Positions 1 through 9,067 of a DNA stretch of 34,246 bases are shown here, one piece after another (position 1 is the stretch's first letter; each line of letters starts with the position of its first letter). A model generated the notes under the pieces. That model did no database searches, was not told the origin of the DNA, and saw only the letters and a list, made by a program, of their open reading frames with translations. A program made the position numbers and the translations under genes. This DNA comes from Betaproteobacteria bacterium (lineage in GTDB: Bacteria; Pseudomonadota; Gammaproteobacteria; Burkholderiales; CAIKXV01): positions 1 through 34,246 of the forward strand of contig CANHBC010000014.1 of the NCBI GenBank assembly GCA_947458835.1. The letters are read 5' to 3'.

Positions 1-75
1 CACCTGCACCAGCGTGGTGATGCCGATGACGGTCAGCGGCCGGAGCGACCAGTGAAGGCCCGGCGTCGGTTGCAC
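1..75 (-). CDS. Possible N-terminus of a transporter-like protein, truncated by the window edge (QPTPGLHWSLRPLTVIGITTLVQV...)
   Basis: Minus-strand frame opens at GTG (73-75), has no stop to the window edge and becomes hydrophobic. Only about 25 codons are visible. Confidence 0.3.
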   Translation of the reverse strand, partial: MQPTPGLHWSLRPLTVIGITTLVQV

Positions 76-85
76 CCGCAGGGGC

Positions 86-1153
86 TCAGAGGGCTTCGGC
101 GATCGCCTTCCCGAGGTCGACGGTGCCAGCCGTGCCGCCGATATCGCGGGTACGCGGCGCGCCGCTGCCCGGCTCGAGCACCTTCTCGATCGCCTTGACG
201 ATCGCATCGCCCGCCTGCGGATAGCCGAGGTGGTCGAGCATCATCGCGCCCGACCAGATCGCGCCGATCGGGTTGGCCACGCCCTTGCCGGCGATGTCCG
301 GCGCCGAGCCATGCACCGGCTCGAACAGCGATGGGAACTTGCGGTCGGCGTTGATGTTGCCCGAGGGCGCGATACCGATGGTGCCGGTGCAGGCCGGCCC
401 GAGGTCGGACAGGATGTCGCCGAACAGGTTCGACGCCACCACGACGTCGAACCAGTCGGGATGCAGCACGAAGTTCGCGGACAGGATATCGATGTGGTAC
501 TTGTCCCACTTCACGTCCGGGTAGTGGGTGGCCATCGCCTCGACCCGCTCGTCCCAGTAGGGCATCGTGATCGAGATGCCGTTCGACTTGGTCGCCGAGG
601 TCAGGTGCTTCTTCGGGCGGCGGTTTGCCAGTTCGAACGCGAACTTCAGGATGCGGTCGGTGCCAATGCGGGTGAAGGTCGACTGCTGGCACACCACCTC
701 GCGGTCGGTACCGGGGAAGGAGCGCCCGCCGATCGACGAATACTCGCCCTCGGTGTTCTCGCGGATGATCCAGAAGTCGATGTCGCCGGGCTTGCGGTCG
801 GCGAGCGGGCTCTTGATGCCCGGCATCAGCCGGCACGGCCGCAGGTTGACGTACTGGTCGAACTCGCGGCGGAACTTGATCAGGGAATCCCAGAGCGATA
901 CATGGTCGGGCACCGTGGCGGGCCAGCCCGAGGCGCCGAAGAACAGGCAGTCGTGGCCGCCGATCTGGTCCTTCCAGTCGGCCGGCATCCACGAGCCGTA
1001 CTTGCCGTACATGTCGCAGCCCCAGTCGAAGTGGTCGAAGTGGATAGCGATGCCGAACTTGCGTGCGGCCGCGTCGACCACGCGGATGCCCTCGGGCATC
1101 ACTTCCTTGCCGATGCCGTCGCCGGGGATGACTGCGATGCGATGGGTGCTCAT
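86..1153 (-). CDS. Tartrate dehydrogenase/decarboxylase-like (isocitrate/isopropylmalate dehydrogenase family)
   Basis: MSTHRIAVIPGDGIGKEVMPEG start, IIRENTEGEYSSIGG, SNLFGDILSDLG, EPVHGSAPDIAGKGVANPIGAIWS: hallmark beta-decarboxylating dehydrogenase motifs. Confidence 0.9.
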   Translation of the reverse strand: MSTHRIAVIPGDGIGKEVMPEGIRVVDAAARKFGIAIHFDHFDWGCDMYGKYGSWMPADWKDQIGGHDCLFFGASGWPATVPDHVSLWDSLIKFRREFDQYVNLRPCRLMPGIKSPLADRKPGDIDFWIIRENTEGEYSSIGGRSFPGTDREVVCQQSTFTRIGTDRILKFAFELANRRPKKHLTSATKSNGISITMPYWDERVEAMATHYPDVKWDKYHIDILSANFVLHPDWFDVVVASNLFGDILSDLGPACTGTIGIAPSGNINADRKFPSLFEPVHGSAPDIAGKGVANPIGAIWSGAMMLDHLGYPQAGDAIVKAIEKVLEPGSGAPRTRDIGGTAGTVDLGKAIAEAL

Positions 1154-1257
1154 GGGGTTCTCCAACCGGATGCTTCAGGACAGCCCGAAATGTTAGCACG
1201 CAGGCCGCCGCGATCTTCCCCGCGCGGGGCGCCGCATCGGGCCGTCACATCGGGCTG

Positions 1258-1380
1258 TCACATCGCCGAGAGCCAGTCGACGATCGCCTCGCGCATCGCC
1301 TCGAATGGCTCAGCCCAGCGCGTGTCACGCGCGCCGTGGGCGAACAGGATCAGCGGAGGCTGGGATGTCGGCGTGCTCAT
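1258..1380 (-). pseudogene. Truncated CbiX/sirohydrochlorin chelatase-like N-terminus (40 aa: MSTPTSQPPLILFAHGARDTRWAEPFEAMREAIVDWLSAM*)
   Basis: Manual translation of the minus strand gives LILFAHGARDxRWAEPF, the CbiX N-terminal signature as I recall it, followed by a premature stop. Too short to be in the supplied ORF track. Confidence 0.6.
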
Positions 1381-1388
1381 CCCCGGGC

Positions 1389-1396
1389 ACTATACT
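1389..1396. promoter_or_regulatory. Symmetric -10-like element ACTATACT (TATACT on +, TATAGT on -) between divergent start codons
   Basis: TATACT at 1391-1396 is 6 nt from the + ATG (1403). TATAGT on the minus strand (1394-1389) is 8 nt from the minus ATG (1380). Confidence 0.5.
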
Positions 1397-1402
1397 CGGG
1401 TC

Positions 1403-1813
1403 ATGTCGCCATCCGTCCTTCCTCGCGCGCGCCGGGCCGTCCTGTGCCGGCTGTCGTCGGCGCTACTGCGTTGCCTGCTGCTGGTCGGCTGCCTCACCCA
1501 CCTGCTGCTGCCGGCCACCGTCGGTGCGATGCAGTTCGCGCAGGCCCGGGCCGCGGCGGGCGTATGCTCTGCGGCCGGCCAGCTGGCCGGACCGGCGACC
1601 GACCACGCGGCGGCGACCCACCTGACCCATGCTGCCGACTGTGCCGTCTGCCTGGCCAGTGCGGCCGGCGGGCATACCGGTCCGACCGTATCCTCGACCG
1701 CCGCCCGCCTCGCTGCGGTGGCGCTGCCGTTGCCCGTGCTGCCGGTGCCGCGCGAGGTGGCCGCCTTCCTCAGGCCGGCGAGTCGTGCGCCGCCGGCTGC
1801 CTTCGTGGCCTGA
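1403..1813 (+). CDS. DUF2946-like small membrane/secreted protein, first gene of a copper operon
   Basis: N-terminal hydrophobic segment, HAADCAVC motif, directly upstream of PCuAC and Sco genes. Confidence 0.65.
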   Translation: MSPSVLPRARRAVLCRLSSALLRCLLLVGCLTHLLLPATVGAMQFAQARAAAGVCSAAGQLAGPATDHAAATHLTHAADCAVCLASAAGGHTGPTVSSTAARLAAVALPLPVLPVPREVAAFLRPASRAPPAAFVA

Positions 1814-1872
1814 CCGATCCGATGCGCGCGGCTGCGCGCATCCTCCACGAACGCAGCTTAAGGAACTGCAAC

Positions 1873-2379
1873 ATGCAGAAGCACCCCATTGCCGGGCGCC
1901 TCGCAGCCCTCGTGCTGCCGGCCTCGCTCCTGTTCACCAGCAGCATCGCCTTCGCCCAGGTCGTCGTCAGTGATCCCTGGGTACGCGGCACCGTCGGCGG
2001 CATGCGTGCCACCGGCGCCTTCATGCAGATCACTTCGAAGTCGGACACCCGGCTGGTCGCAGCGGCCTCGCCCGCGGCCAGGGTGGTCGAGGTCCACGAG
2101 ATGGCGGTGGTCGACAACGTGATGCGCATGCGCGCGATCGAGGCGATCCCGGTCACCGCCGGCAAGCCGGTGATGCTCGAGCCCGGCGGCTACCATGTGA
2201 TGCTGATCGGACTGGAGAAGCCCCTGACCCCGGGACAGACGGTGCCGATCACGCTTACCTTCGAAGGGCCGGAGGGCCGGCGGCAGCAGGTGCAGGTCAA
2301 GGCCGAGGTCAGGCCCTTGAACGCACCCGCCGGCCACGGCGGAGGCGCCCGGGGCGCCCACCCACCGCATTCCAAGTGA
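1873..2379 (+). CDS. Periplasmic copper chaperone PCuAC (DUF461)
   Basis: Signal peptide then VVVSDPWVRGTVGGMRATGAFMQI...VVEVHEMAVVDNVMRMRAIEAIPVTAGKPVMLEPGGYHVMLIGL: H(M)X10MX21HXM-like PCuAC pattern. Confidence 0.9.
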   Translation: MQKHPIAGRLAALVLPASLLFTSSIAFAQVVVSDPWVRGTVGGMRATGAFMQITSKSDTRLVAAASPAARVVEVHEMAVVDNVMRMRAIEAIPVTAGKPVMLEPGGYHVMLIGLEKPLTPGQTVPITLTFEGPEGRRQQVQVKAEVRPLNAPAGHGGGARGAHPPHSK

Positions 2380-2402
2380 TCGAACGTCCACGGAGACTGG
2401 CC

Positions 2403-3014
2403 ATGGTGCCGCACGAACATCCTTCCCCCGCCCGACGCCGGATCGCCATCGGCTCGGGCCTTGCGCTGCTGCTCGCGGGTTGCGGGGAGGCGCCCCGGCC
2501 CACCTTCCATTCGATCGACGTCACTGGCGCCACGTTCGGGCAGGGGTTCGCGCTCACCGACTTCAACGGGCAGCCGCGCACCCTCGCCGACTACAAGGGC
2601 AAGGTGGTCGCACTGTTCTTCGGCTTCACCCAGTGCCCGGATGCCTGCCCGAGTGCGATGAGCAAGCTCGCGGGGATCGCCCGGGCGCTCGGGCCGGACG
2701 CGGCGCGCCTGCAGGTGGTGTTCATCACCGTCGACCCGGAGCGCGACACCCCGGCGCTGCTCAAGGAGTACGTGCCGGCGTTCGATCCTTCGTTCGTCGG
2801 CCTGCACGGCACGCCGCAGCAGGTGGCCGAGGTTGCGAAGGCGTACAAGGCGTTCTACGGCAAGGTGAAGGGATCGACGCCAGAGAGCTACACGATCGAC
2901 CACTCCACCTTCACGTACCTGTACGACACGCAGGGCCGCCTGCGGTTGATGGCCCGCCACGAGATCACCGCCAAGGACCTCGAGGCGGATATCCGGGCCC
3001 TGCTCAGGAGCTGA
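2403..3014 (+). CDS. SCO1/SenC family cytochrome oxidase assembly protein
   Basis: Lipoprotein-like N-terminus (LLLAGCG), FFGFTQCPDACPSAM (CxxxC), ITVDPERDTP, IDHSTFTYLYD. Confidence 0.92.
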   Translation: MVPHEHPSPARRRIAIGSGLALLLAGCGEAPRPTFHSIDVTGATFGQGFALTDFNGQPRTLADYKGKVVALFFGFTQCPDACPSAMSKLAGIARALGPDAARLQVVFITVDPERDTPALLKEYVPAFDPSFVGLHGTPQQVAEVAKAYKAFYGKVKGSTPESYTIDHSTFTYLYDTQGRLRLMARHEITAKDLEADIRALLRS

Positions 3015-3052
3015 ACCCGGCGCCGACCGGCGGCGCTGTCGTCACCGGTTCG

Positions 3053-3517
3053 TCACCGCGGCCGCTGTCCCGGGGTGCTCGTCTCCGGTGCTGCCTGTCG
3101 CGCCGGTCGTGCGGACGCCTGCGCGTTGGCCTCAGCCTGCTGTGCGCGGGTACGCCGCTGGATCTCGGCGAGCCGTTGCCCGCGCAGCTTGCGCCGCTCC
3201 GCCTCGTCGGGGGCGGCGGCCAGCTTCTGCTGCCAGGCCTCACGCTCCTCGGGGGTGAAGTGGCGCGTCCAGTCGCCCTTGGGTGCGGCGTTGGTTGCCT
3301 TGGGCGCGCTGGCAGCAGCGCGCGCCTGCGGCCGCTCGGCCGCGTCGCCCTTCATCGGCTGTGCTGCCGACTGGGCCAGTGCGGTGCCGGCCAGCCCGCA
3401 GGTGACCATGGCGCAGGCCAGGGCGTTGACTACGCGCCGGCGGCGGCCGGACTGTTCAGTGGTCGAGGCCGCGACCGCGGCGGGAATGGGGGCGGGGACG
3501 TTCGTTCTGCGTTCCAT
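3053..3517 (-). CDS. Hypothetical exported protein (charged, helical, possibly DUF3106-like)
   Basis: Start MERRTNVPAP; internal hydrophobic/signal segment ALACAMVTCGLAGTALAQS followed by FTPEEREAWQQKLAAAPDEAERRKLR. Confidence 0.55.
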   Translation of the reverse strand: MERRTNVPAPIPAAVAASTTEQSGRRRRVVNALACAMVTCGLAGTALAQSAAQPMKGDAAERPQARAAASAPKATNAAPKGDWTRHFTPEEREAWQQKLAAAPDEAERRKLRGQRLAEIQRRTRAQQAEANAQASARPARQAAPETSTPGQRPR

Positions 3518-3676
3518 GGATGCGCTCCGTGAATGGACGGGAAGGGGGGCGGGGCAGTCCGCGCAGCGCCTCGCGGCCTGCGCCTGTCCCTGTCCGCCAG
3601 TCTCCCCGTGCCGGTGCGCGTCGGCGAACGGTGATTGAACCCGATAGCGCGGCAAACCCGCCCGCGCCCAGGGCGG

Positions 3677-4789
3677 TCAGTCGTACACGACCACGCTGCG
3701 GATCGACTCGCCCGAGTGCATCAGATCGATCGCGCGGTTGATGTCCGACAGCGGCATCGTGTGCGTGATCAGCTCGTCGATGCGGATCTTCCCGTCCATG
3801 TACCAGTCGACGATCTTCGGCACGTCGGTGCGGCCGCGCGCGCCGCCGAAGGCTGTGCCCTTCCAGACGCGTCCGGTGACCAGCTGGAACGGCCGGGTGC
3901 GGATCTCCTGGCCGGCACCAGCTACGCCGATGATGATCGACTCGCCCCAGCCTCGGTGGCAACACTCCAGCGCCTGGCGCATGAGGTCGACGTTGCCGAT
4001 GCACTCGAAGCTGTAGTCGGCGCCACCGTCGGTGAGGGCGACCAGGTAGGGTACGAGATCGCCTTCGACCTCCTTCGGGTTGACGAAGTGGGTCATGCCG
4101 AACTCGCGGCCCAGGGCCTCGCGCGCCGGGTTGATGTCCACGCCGATGATCATGTTCGCGCCGGCCAGGCGCGCACCCTGCACTACGTTGAGGCCGATCC
4201 CGCCCAGGCCGAACACCACCACGTTTGCGCCCGGCTCGACCTGCGCGGTGTTGATTACCGCACCGATGCCGGTGGTGACGCCGCAGCCGATGTAGCAGAC
4301 CTTGTCGAAGGGTGCGTCCTCGCGGATCTTCGCCAGCGCGATCTCGGGCAGCACGGTGTGGTTGGAGAAGGTGGAGCAGCCCATGTAGTGGTGCACCATG
4401 CGACCGCCGATCGAGAAACGACTGGTGCCGTCGGGCATCAGGCCCTTGCCCTGCGTGGTGCGGATCGCGGTGCACAGGTTCGTCTTGCGCGACAGGCACG
4501 ACTTGCACTGCCGGCACTCGGGCGTGTAGAGCGGGATGACGTGGTCGCCCTTTTTCAGCGTGGTCACGCCCGGCCCGACATCGACCACCACGCCGGCGCC
4601 CTCGTGGCCGAAGATCGCCGGGAACAGTCCTTCCGGGTCGCCGCCCGAGCGAGTGAACTCGTCGGTGTGGCATACGCCAGTGGCCTTCAGCTCGACCAGC
4701 ACCTCGCCGGCCTTCGGCCCTTCGAGATCGACGGTCTCGACGACCAGCGGTTGCCCAGCGGCGTAACAGACGGCTGCTTTCGTTTTCAT
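3677..4789 (-). CDS. frmA: S-(hydroxymethyl)glutathione dehydrogenase / class III alcohol dehydrogenase
   Basis: [56 protein letters not shown] zinc motif, [18 protein letters not shown]. Confidence 0.93.
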   Translation of the reverse strand: MKTKAAVCYAAGQPLVVETVDLEGPKAGEVLVELKATGVCHTDEFTRSGGDPEGLFPAIFGHEGAGVVVDVGPGVTTLKKGDHVIPLYTPECRQCKSCLSRKTNLCTAIRTTQGKGLMPDGTSRFSIGGRMVHHYMGCSTFSNHTVLPEIALAKIREDAPFDKVCYIGCGVTTGIGAVINTAQVEPGANVVVFGLGGIGLNVVQGARLAGANMIIGVDINPAREALGREFGMTHFVNPKEVEGDLVPYLVALTDGGADYSFECIGNVDLMRQALECCHRGWGESIIIGVAGAGQEIRTRPFQLVTGRVWKGTAFGGARGRTDVPKIVDWYMDGKIRIDELITHTMPLSDINRAIDLMHSGESIRSVVVYD

Positions 4790-4856
4790 CCCGGCCTCCG
4801 ATTCGTTGAGGCCGATTATCGCGCGGCACCCGCCTGCGTGGAATGACGCGACCGGT

Positions 4857-6200
4857 TCATCGAGCGTCGCGCGCCAGTCGCGCGCCGGAGAACTGCCAGC
4901 GTGCATCCGGCGGGAAGAAGTTGCGGTAGGTCGCGCGCAGGTGAGAGCGGGGCGTCGCGCAGGATCCGCCACGAAGCACCAGTTGTTGGCTCATGAACTT
5001 GCCGTTGTACTCGCCGATCGCGCCGGCCGCAGTGCAGTAGCCGGGGTAGGGCAGGTAGGCGCTCTGCGTCCATTCCCAGACGTCGCCGAACAGCTGTGCT
5101 GGCTGGCCCGGTCTGGAGGGGGCCATCGGCTCGGCTGGATGGCAGAGCCCCGCTTCGAGCAGGTTGCCCTCGACCGGATATCCGCGCGCGATGCGCTCCC
5201 ACTCGAACTCGGTGGGCAGCCGTGCACCGAGCCAGCGGGCGATCGCGTCCGCCTCGTAGTGGCTGAGGTGGACCGCGGGGACATCGGGCGACACCGCGAC
5301 CGGGCCGCGCAGGGTGAATGTGGACCAGCCGGACGTCTGCCGGTCGCCTCCGGCGTCGCGCTCCCAGTAGAGCGGTGCCTGCCAGCCACGTGCCTGCACG
5401 GTGTCCCAGCCCGCAGACAGCCAGCACTCGGGTCGACGGTAGCCCCCGGCCTCGATGAAGGCGATCACCTCGCCGCAGGACACCGGGCGCCGTGCGATCT
5501 CGAATGGCTCGACGAACGTACGGTGCATCGGCCGCTCATTGTCGAACGCGAAGCCCGTGCCGGGTACGCCGGTGGTGTCGAGTCCACCTTCGCAGGCGAA
5601 CCAGCCCGCGGGTGCCGCGGCCACCGGGATCGGCGGCCAGCCTTCGCGCCACGCGGGTAGCAGCGGATTGCGCGAGAACAGGTGCTTGAGGTCGGTGAGC
5701 AGCAGTTCCTGGTGTTGTTGCTCATGGTGGATGCCCAGTTCGACCACTTCGGCCAGCCCCGCGGCGTCGGCGGCCGACAGACCCGGCGCCCGCGCGAGCG
5801 CATCGAGCCGGCCCTCGACCTCTGCCCGGTAGGTCACCACGGTGGGCAGGCCCGGCCGAGACACCAGTCCGCGCTCGGCACGCGGGTGCTTCTCGCCCAC
5901 GCCGTTGTAGTAGCTGTTGAACAGCATCCGGAACGCCGGGTGGAAGGGCCGGAAGCCGGGCTCGAAGCGCTCCAGCGCGAACACCTCGAGGAACCAGGTG
6001 ACATGGGCCAGGTGCCACTTGGCCGGGCTCGCATCGGGCATCGATTGCAGCGCGCAGTCTTCTTCGGACAGCCCGTCGACCAGCGCGAGCGTCTGCGCAC
6101 GTACCTGGTGGAACTGCGGCAGCAGGCGCGCGAGCGCGGCATGCGGTTCTGCGGCGGGGACGGCCGTGGCGCCAGCGGACGGCAGGGCGGGTCGGGTCAT
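4857..6200 (-). CDS. egtB: Ergothioneine biosynthesis protein EgtB (DinB_2 plus FGE-sulfatase domains)
   Basis: [84 protein letters not shown]. Confidence 0.93.
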   Translation of the reverse strand: MTRPALPSAGATAVPAAEPHAALARLLPQFHQVRAQTLALVDGLSEEDCALQSMPDASPAKWHLAHVTWFLEVFALERFEPGFRPFHPAFRMLFNSYYNGVGEKHPRAERGLVSRPGLPTVVTYRAEVEGRLDALARAPGLSAADAAGLAEVVELGIHHEQQHQELLLTDLKHLFSRNPLLPAWREGWPPIPVAAAPAGWFACEGGLDTTGVPGTGFAFDNERPMHRTFVEPFEIARRPVSCGEVIAFIEAGGYRRPECWLSAGWDTVQARGWQAPLYWERDAGGDRQTSGWSTFTLRGPVAVSPDVPAVHLSHYEADAIARWLGARLPTEFEWERIARGYPVEGNLLEAGLCHPAEPMAPSRPGQPAQLFGDVWEWTQSAYLPYPGYCTAAGAIGEYNGKFMSQQLVLRGGSCATPRSHLRATYRNFFPPDARWQFSGARLARDAR

Positions 6201-6349
6201 CTGTACATCTCCTGCGGCGCGGTTGTAGGGTGCGGCGCGCGGCGCGCGCGGCACGCGGCTGCGTGCGGCCGTTTTCTGGCGTACGCGTGGCCATCCGCAT
6301 GAGCGCTGTGACCCTGGCTGCATCATCGGGGTTCCTGTGGGCGCCGGGC

Positions 6350-7201
6350 TCAGGCCGTTCTGGCCGCCTGCAGCGGATAGCCGGCGGCTACGCGCGCCAT
6401 CTCGCGGATCGGGGTGTACCAGGCATCGTCCACCGGCGCAAAGCCGAGCACATGCGCGCGACGGAAGGCTGAGCGGGCCTGCGCGTCGCACTGAAGGGTC
6501 AGCAGCGCCTCGCGCAGCGCTGCCCGTGTCGCGGCCGGCAGCCGGGTCGAGGCGACCCATGGTGGGATCGGACTCGGTCCGAAGGTGGCGATCGAGCGCA
6601 GCGCGCGGGCGCGTCCGGGCTCGTACCGCAGTTCCGTGTCGAGCACCGTGGAGTCGATCGCCGCGGCATCGATCGCGCCGGACTCGATCAAGGCCAGCGA
6701 GCGCTGGTGCGCGCCCGATTCGACCACCTCCCCGAAGAAGCCGTGAGGCAGGCGGGCCGCTGCGAGCGCATGGCGGAGCACGCCATGTCCGGAGTGCGAG
6801 TTAGGCTCGTTGATCGCGACCGTGGCACCCAGCAGGTCGGCGAGGCTGCGCGCAGGATGGTCGCGGCGCACGATCAGGTCGGAGAAGTAGACCGGCCGGC
6901 CGCCGTAGCGCTCGCCCTGCATGACCGGCGCCGCCAGCAGTTCGTAGCGCGGCTGCCCGCGGACGGCTTCCTGCACGTAGGGAAGCCCGCACAGCCAGCC
7001 CACCTGAACCTCGCCTGCCTGCAGCGCACGCTCGCGCTCTGGCCACGGACGGTCGGTGATGAATTCCACCGGCACCCTCAGCAACCGGCCTAGTGCCGCC
7101 GCCACCTCGGCCGCGAACGATTCGGCATTGTCCGCCATGCACGAAACGACGCGCAGCAGGGGTAGCGTGCCGATGGGCAGGTGAACCGGATGTTTACGCA
7201 T
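6350..7201 (-). CDS. PhnD-like phosphate/phosphonate-type substrate-binding domain protein, no apparent signal peptide
   Basis: VQVGWLCGLPYVQEA, YFSDLIVRRDHPARSLADLLGATVAINEPNSHSGHGVLR, SGAIDAAAIDSTVLD. The N-terminus MRKHPVHLPIGTLPLLRVVSCM lacks a typical signal sequence. Confidence 0.75.
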   Translation of the reverse strand: MRKHPVHLPIGTLPLLRVVSCMADNAESFAAEVAAALGRLLRVPVEFITDRPWPERERALQAGEVQVGWLCGLPYVQEAVRGQPRYELLAAPVMQGERYGGRPVYFSDLIVRRDHPARSLADLLGATVAINEPNSHSGHGVLRHALAAARLPHGFFGEVVESGAHQRSLALIESGAIDAAAIDSTVLDTELRYEPGRARALRSIATFGPSPIPPWVASTRLPAATRAALREALLTLQCDAQARSAFRRAHVLGFAPVDDAWYTPIREMARVAAGYPLQAARTA

Positions 7202-7295
7202 CGGCGCATGCTACACCGGCCGCACGCGCCGTCGCATCCGCGCGCCGCGCTATGCTGGCGAAGGGAAACTTACCCGTAACCAAAGGGAGCATCGA

Positions 7296-7580
7296 ATGCC
7301 CAGGGCCGTCTGGCAGGGAGCCGTGATCGCGCAGAGCGACCGGACCGAAGTCGTCGAAGGCAACCACTACTTTCCCCCGGAATCGGTCGACCGGACGCAG
7401 CTGCGCGATAGCGCGACGCACACCACCTGCGGCTGGAAAGGGGTGGCGAGTTACCACGACGTCGTCGTGGGCGATGCGGTGAACCCGGACGCGGCCTGGT
7501 ACTACCCTGCGCCGAAGGACGCAGCGCGGCAGATCGCCGGCTACATCGCCTTCTGGAAGGGCGTTAAGGTCGAGCCCTGA
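7296..7580 (+). CDS. DUF427 domain-containing protein
   Basis: VVEGNHYFPPESVD...THTTCGWKGVASYHDVVVGD...AWYYPAPKDAARQIAGYIAFWKGVKVE: DUF427 pattern. Confidence 0.92.
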   Translation: MPRAVWQGAVIAQSDRTEVVEGNHYFPPESVDRTQLRDSATHTTCGWKGVASYHDVVVGDAVNPDAAWYYPAPKDAARQIAGYIAFWKGVKVEP

Positions 7581-7712
7581 GCATCGCCGCAGTGGTGCGC
7601 CGGCCGCCGAGGGTGATGTCAGCAACAGCGATACACTTGAGGCCTTCGCCTGGCGCCTGGCCGCTGCTCCTACCTGCGACCCGTGCGCCACCCGCCCTTC
7701 AGAGACATCGCG

Positions 7713-9056
7713 ATGCCCCTGCAGACGCCGAAACCCTTGTCCTACACCGCCCGACTCGCCGACTTTGCGTCGGGCGCCGATACGCCGAGCGCTTTCCTGG
7801 AACGTTGCCTGGCGAACGTCGAGGCCTTCGAACCAGTGGTCGGTGCATTCGTACATGTCGAGATCGAGAAGGCGCGGGCCGCGGCCGCCGCCTCGACCGC
7901 CCGCTGGAGCGAGGGCAGGCCGCTGTCGCGCATCGACGGCATGCCGGTGGGCATCAAGGACGTGATCGAGACCGCTGACATGCCGACGCAGTGCGGCTCG
8001 CCGGTGTTCGAGGGCCACCGGTCGAACCGTGATTCGGCCAGCGTGGTCGCGCTGCGGCAGGCGGGAGCAGTGATCCTCGGCAAGACGGTCACCACCGAGT
8101 TCGCCGCCCGGGTGGCGCGCGGCACGCGCAACCCCTGGGACCCGACGCGCACCCCCGGCGGCTCCAGCAGCGGCTCGGCAGCAGCCGTGGGCTGCGGCAT
8201 GATCCCCGCGGGTCTGGGCACTCAGGTGATCGGTTCGCTGCTCCGCCCGGCCAGCTACTGCGGGGCCTACGCGTTCAAGCCGACCTTCGGCGCGATCAAC
8301 CGCGGCGGTTCGCACGATGGACTGTCGCAGTCGGTGCACGGGCCGATCGCGGCGACGCTCGCGGATGCCTGGCTTGTCGCGCGCGAGATCGCCGACCGCG
8401 CCGGCGGCGACCCCGGCTACCCCGGCCTTTACGGTCCGTCGGAGACGCCGGCCCCGGTGCGCCCATCGCGCATCGTGGTGCTCGAGACCGCCGGCTGGAA
8501 GCGGGCCGATGCCGACGCACGTGCCGCGTTCGAAGCGGCGGTCGCGCGGCTTGCCGCGGAGGGCGTGCGGGTGCACCGTCGTGCCGACGATGCACGCGTG
8601 GCGCTGCTCGAGGTCGCGCTGGAGGACGCCGGCCGGGTGTCGCATGGGCTGGTCGACTACGAGTCGGTCTGGCCGCTGAATACCTACCGCGACAGCGACC
8701 CCTCGAAGCTGAGCGGCTTCCTGCGCGAACGTCTGGCGGAGGCCGAGAAGATGACGCTGGCCGATTACCGCAAGCTGCTGGCCACCCGCGCCGCCGCGCG
8801 GGCGGCGCACGCCATGCTGCTCGGCGACTGCGACGTGCTGCTCACGCTGTCGGCGCCGGGCGTTGCGCCAGTGGGCATCGAGTCCACCGGCGACACCGTG
8901 TTCAACATCCCGGCGTCCTACCTCGGTGCGCCCGCGCTGAGCCTGCCGCTGCTCGACGTGCAGGGGCTGCCTCTGGGCGTACAGGCGATCGGGTTCATGG
9001 ACCGCGACGCAGAACTGTTCGAGTCCGCCGGCTGGATCGACCGGGTGCTTCGGTAG
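7713..9056 (+). CDS. Amidase signature family protein
   Basis: GMPVGIKDVIET (Lys), TPGGSSSGSAAAVG (cis-Ser), GTQVIGSLLRPASYCG (nucleophilic Ser). Confidence 0.92.
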   Translation: MPLQTPKPLSYTARLADFASGADTPSAFLERCLANVEAFEPVVGAFVHVEIEKARAAAAASTARWSEGRPLSRIDGMPVGIKDVIETADMPTQCGSPVFEGHRSNRDSASVVALRQAGAVILGKTVTTEFAARVARGTRNPWDPTRTPGGSSSGSAAAVGCGMIPAGLGTQVIGSLLRPASYCGAYAFKPTFGAINRGGSHDGLSQSVHGPIAATLADAWLVAREIADRAGGDPGYPGLYGPSETPAPVRPSRIVVLETAGWKRADADARAAFEAAVARLAAEGVRVHRRADDARVALLEVALEDAGRVSHGLVDYESVWPLNTYRDSDPSKLSGFLRERLAEAEKMTLADYRKLLATRAAARAAHAMLLGDCDVLLTLSAPGVAPVGIESTGDTVFNIPASYLGAPALSLPLLDVQGLPLGVQAIGFMDRDAELFESAGWIDRVLR

Positions 9057-9067
9057 CCATTCCGCGG

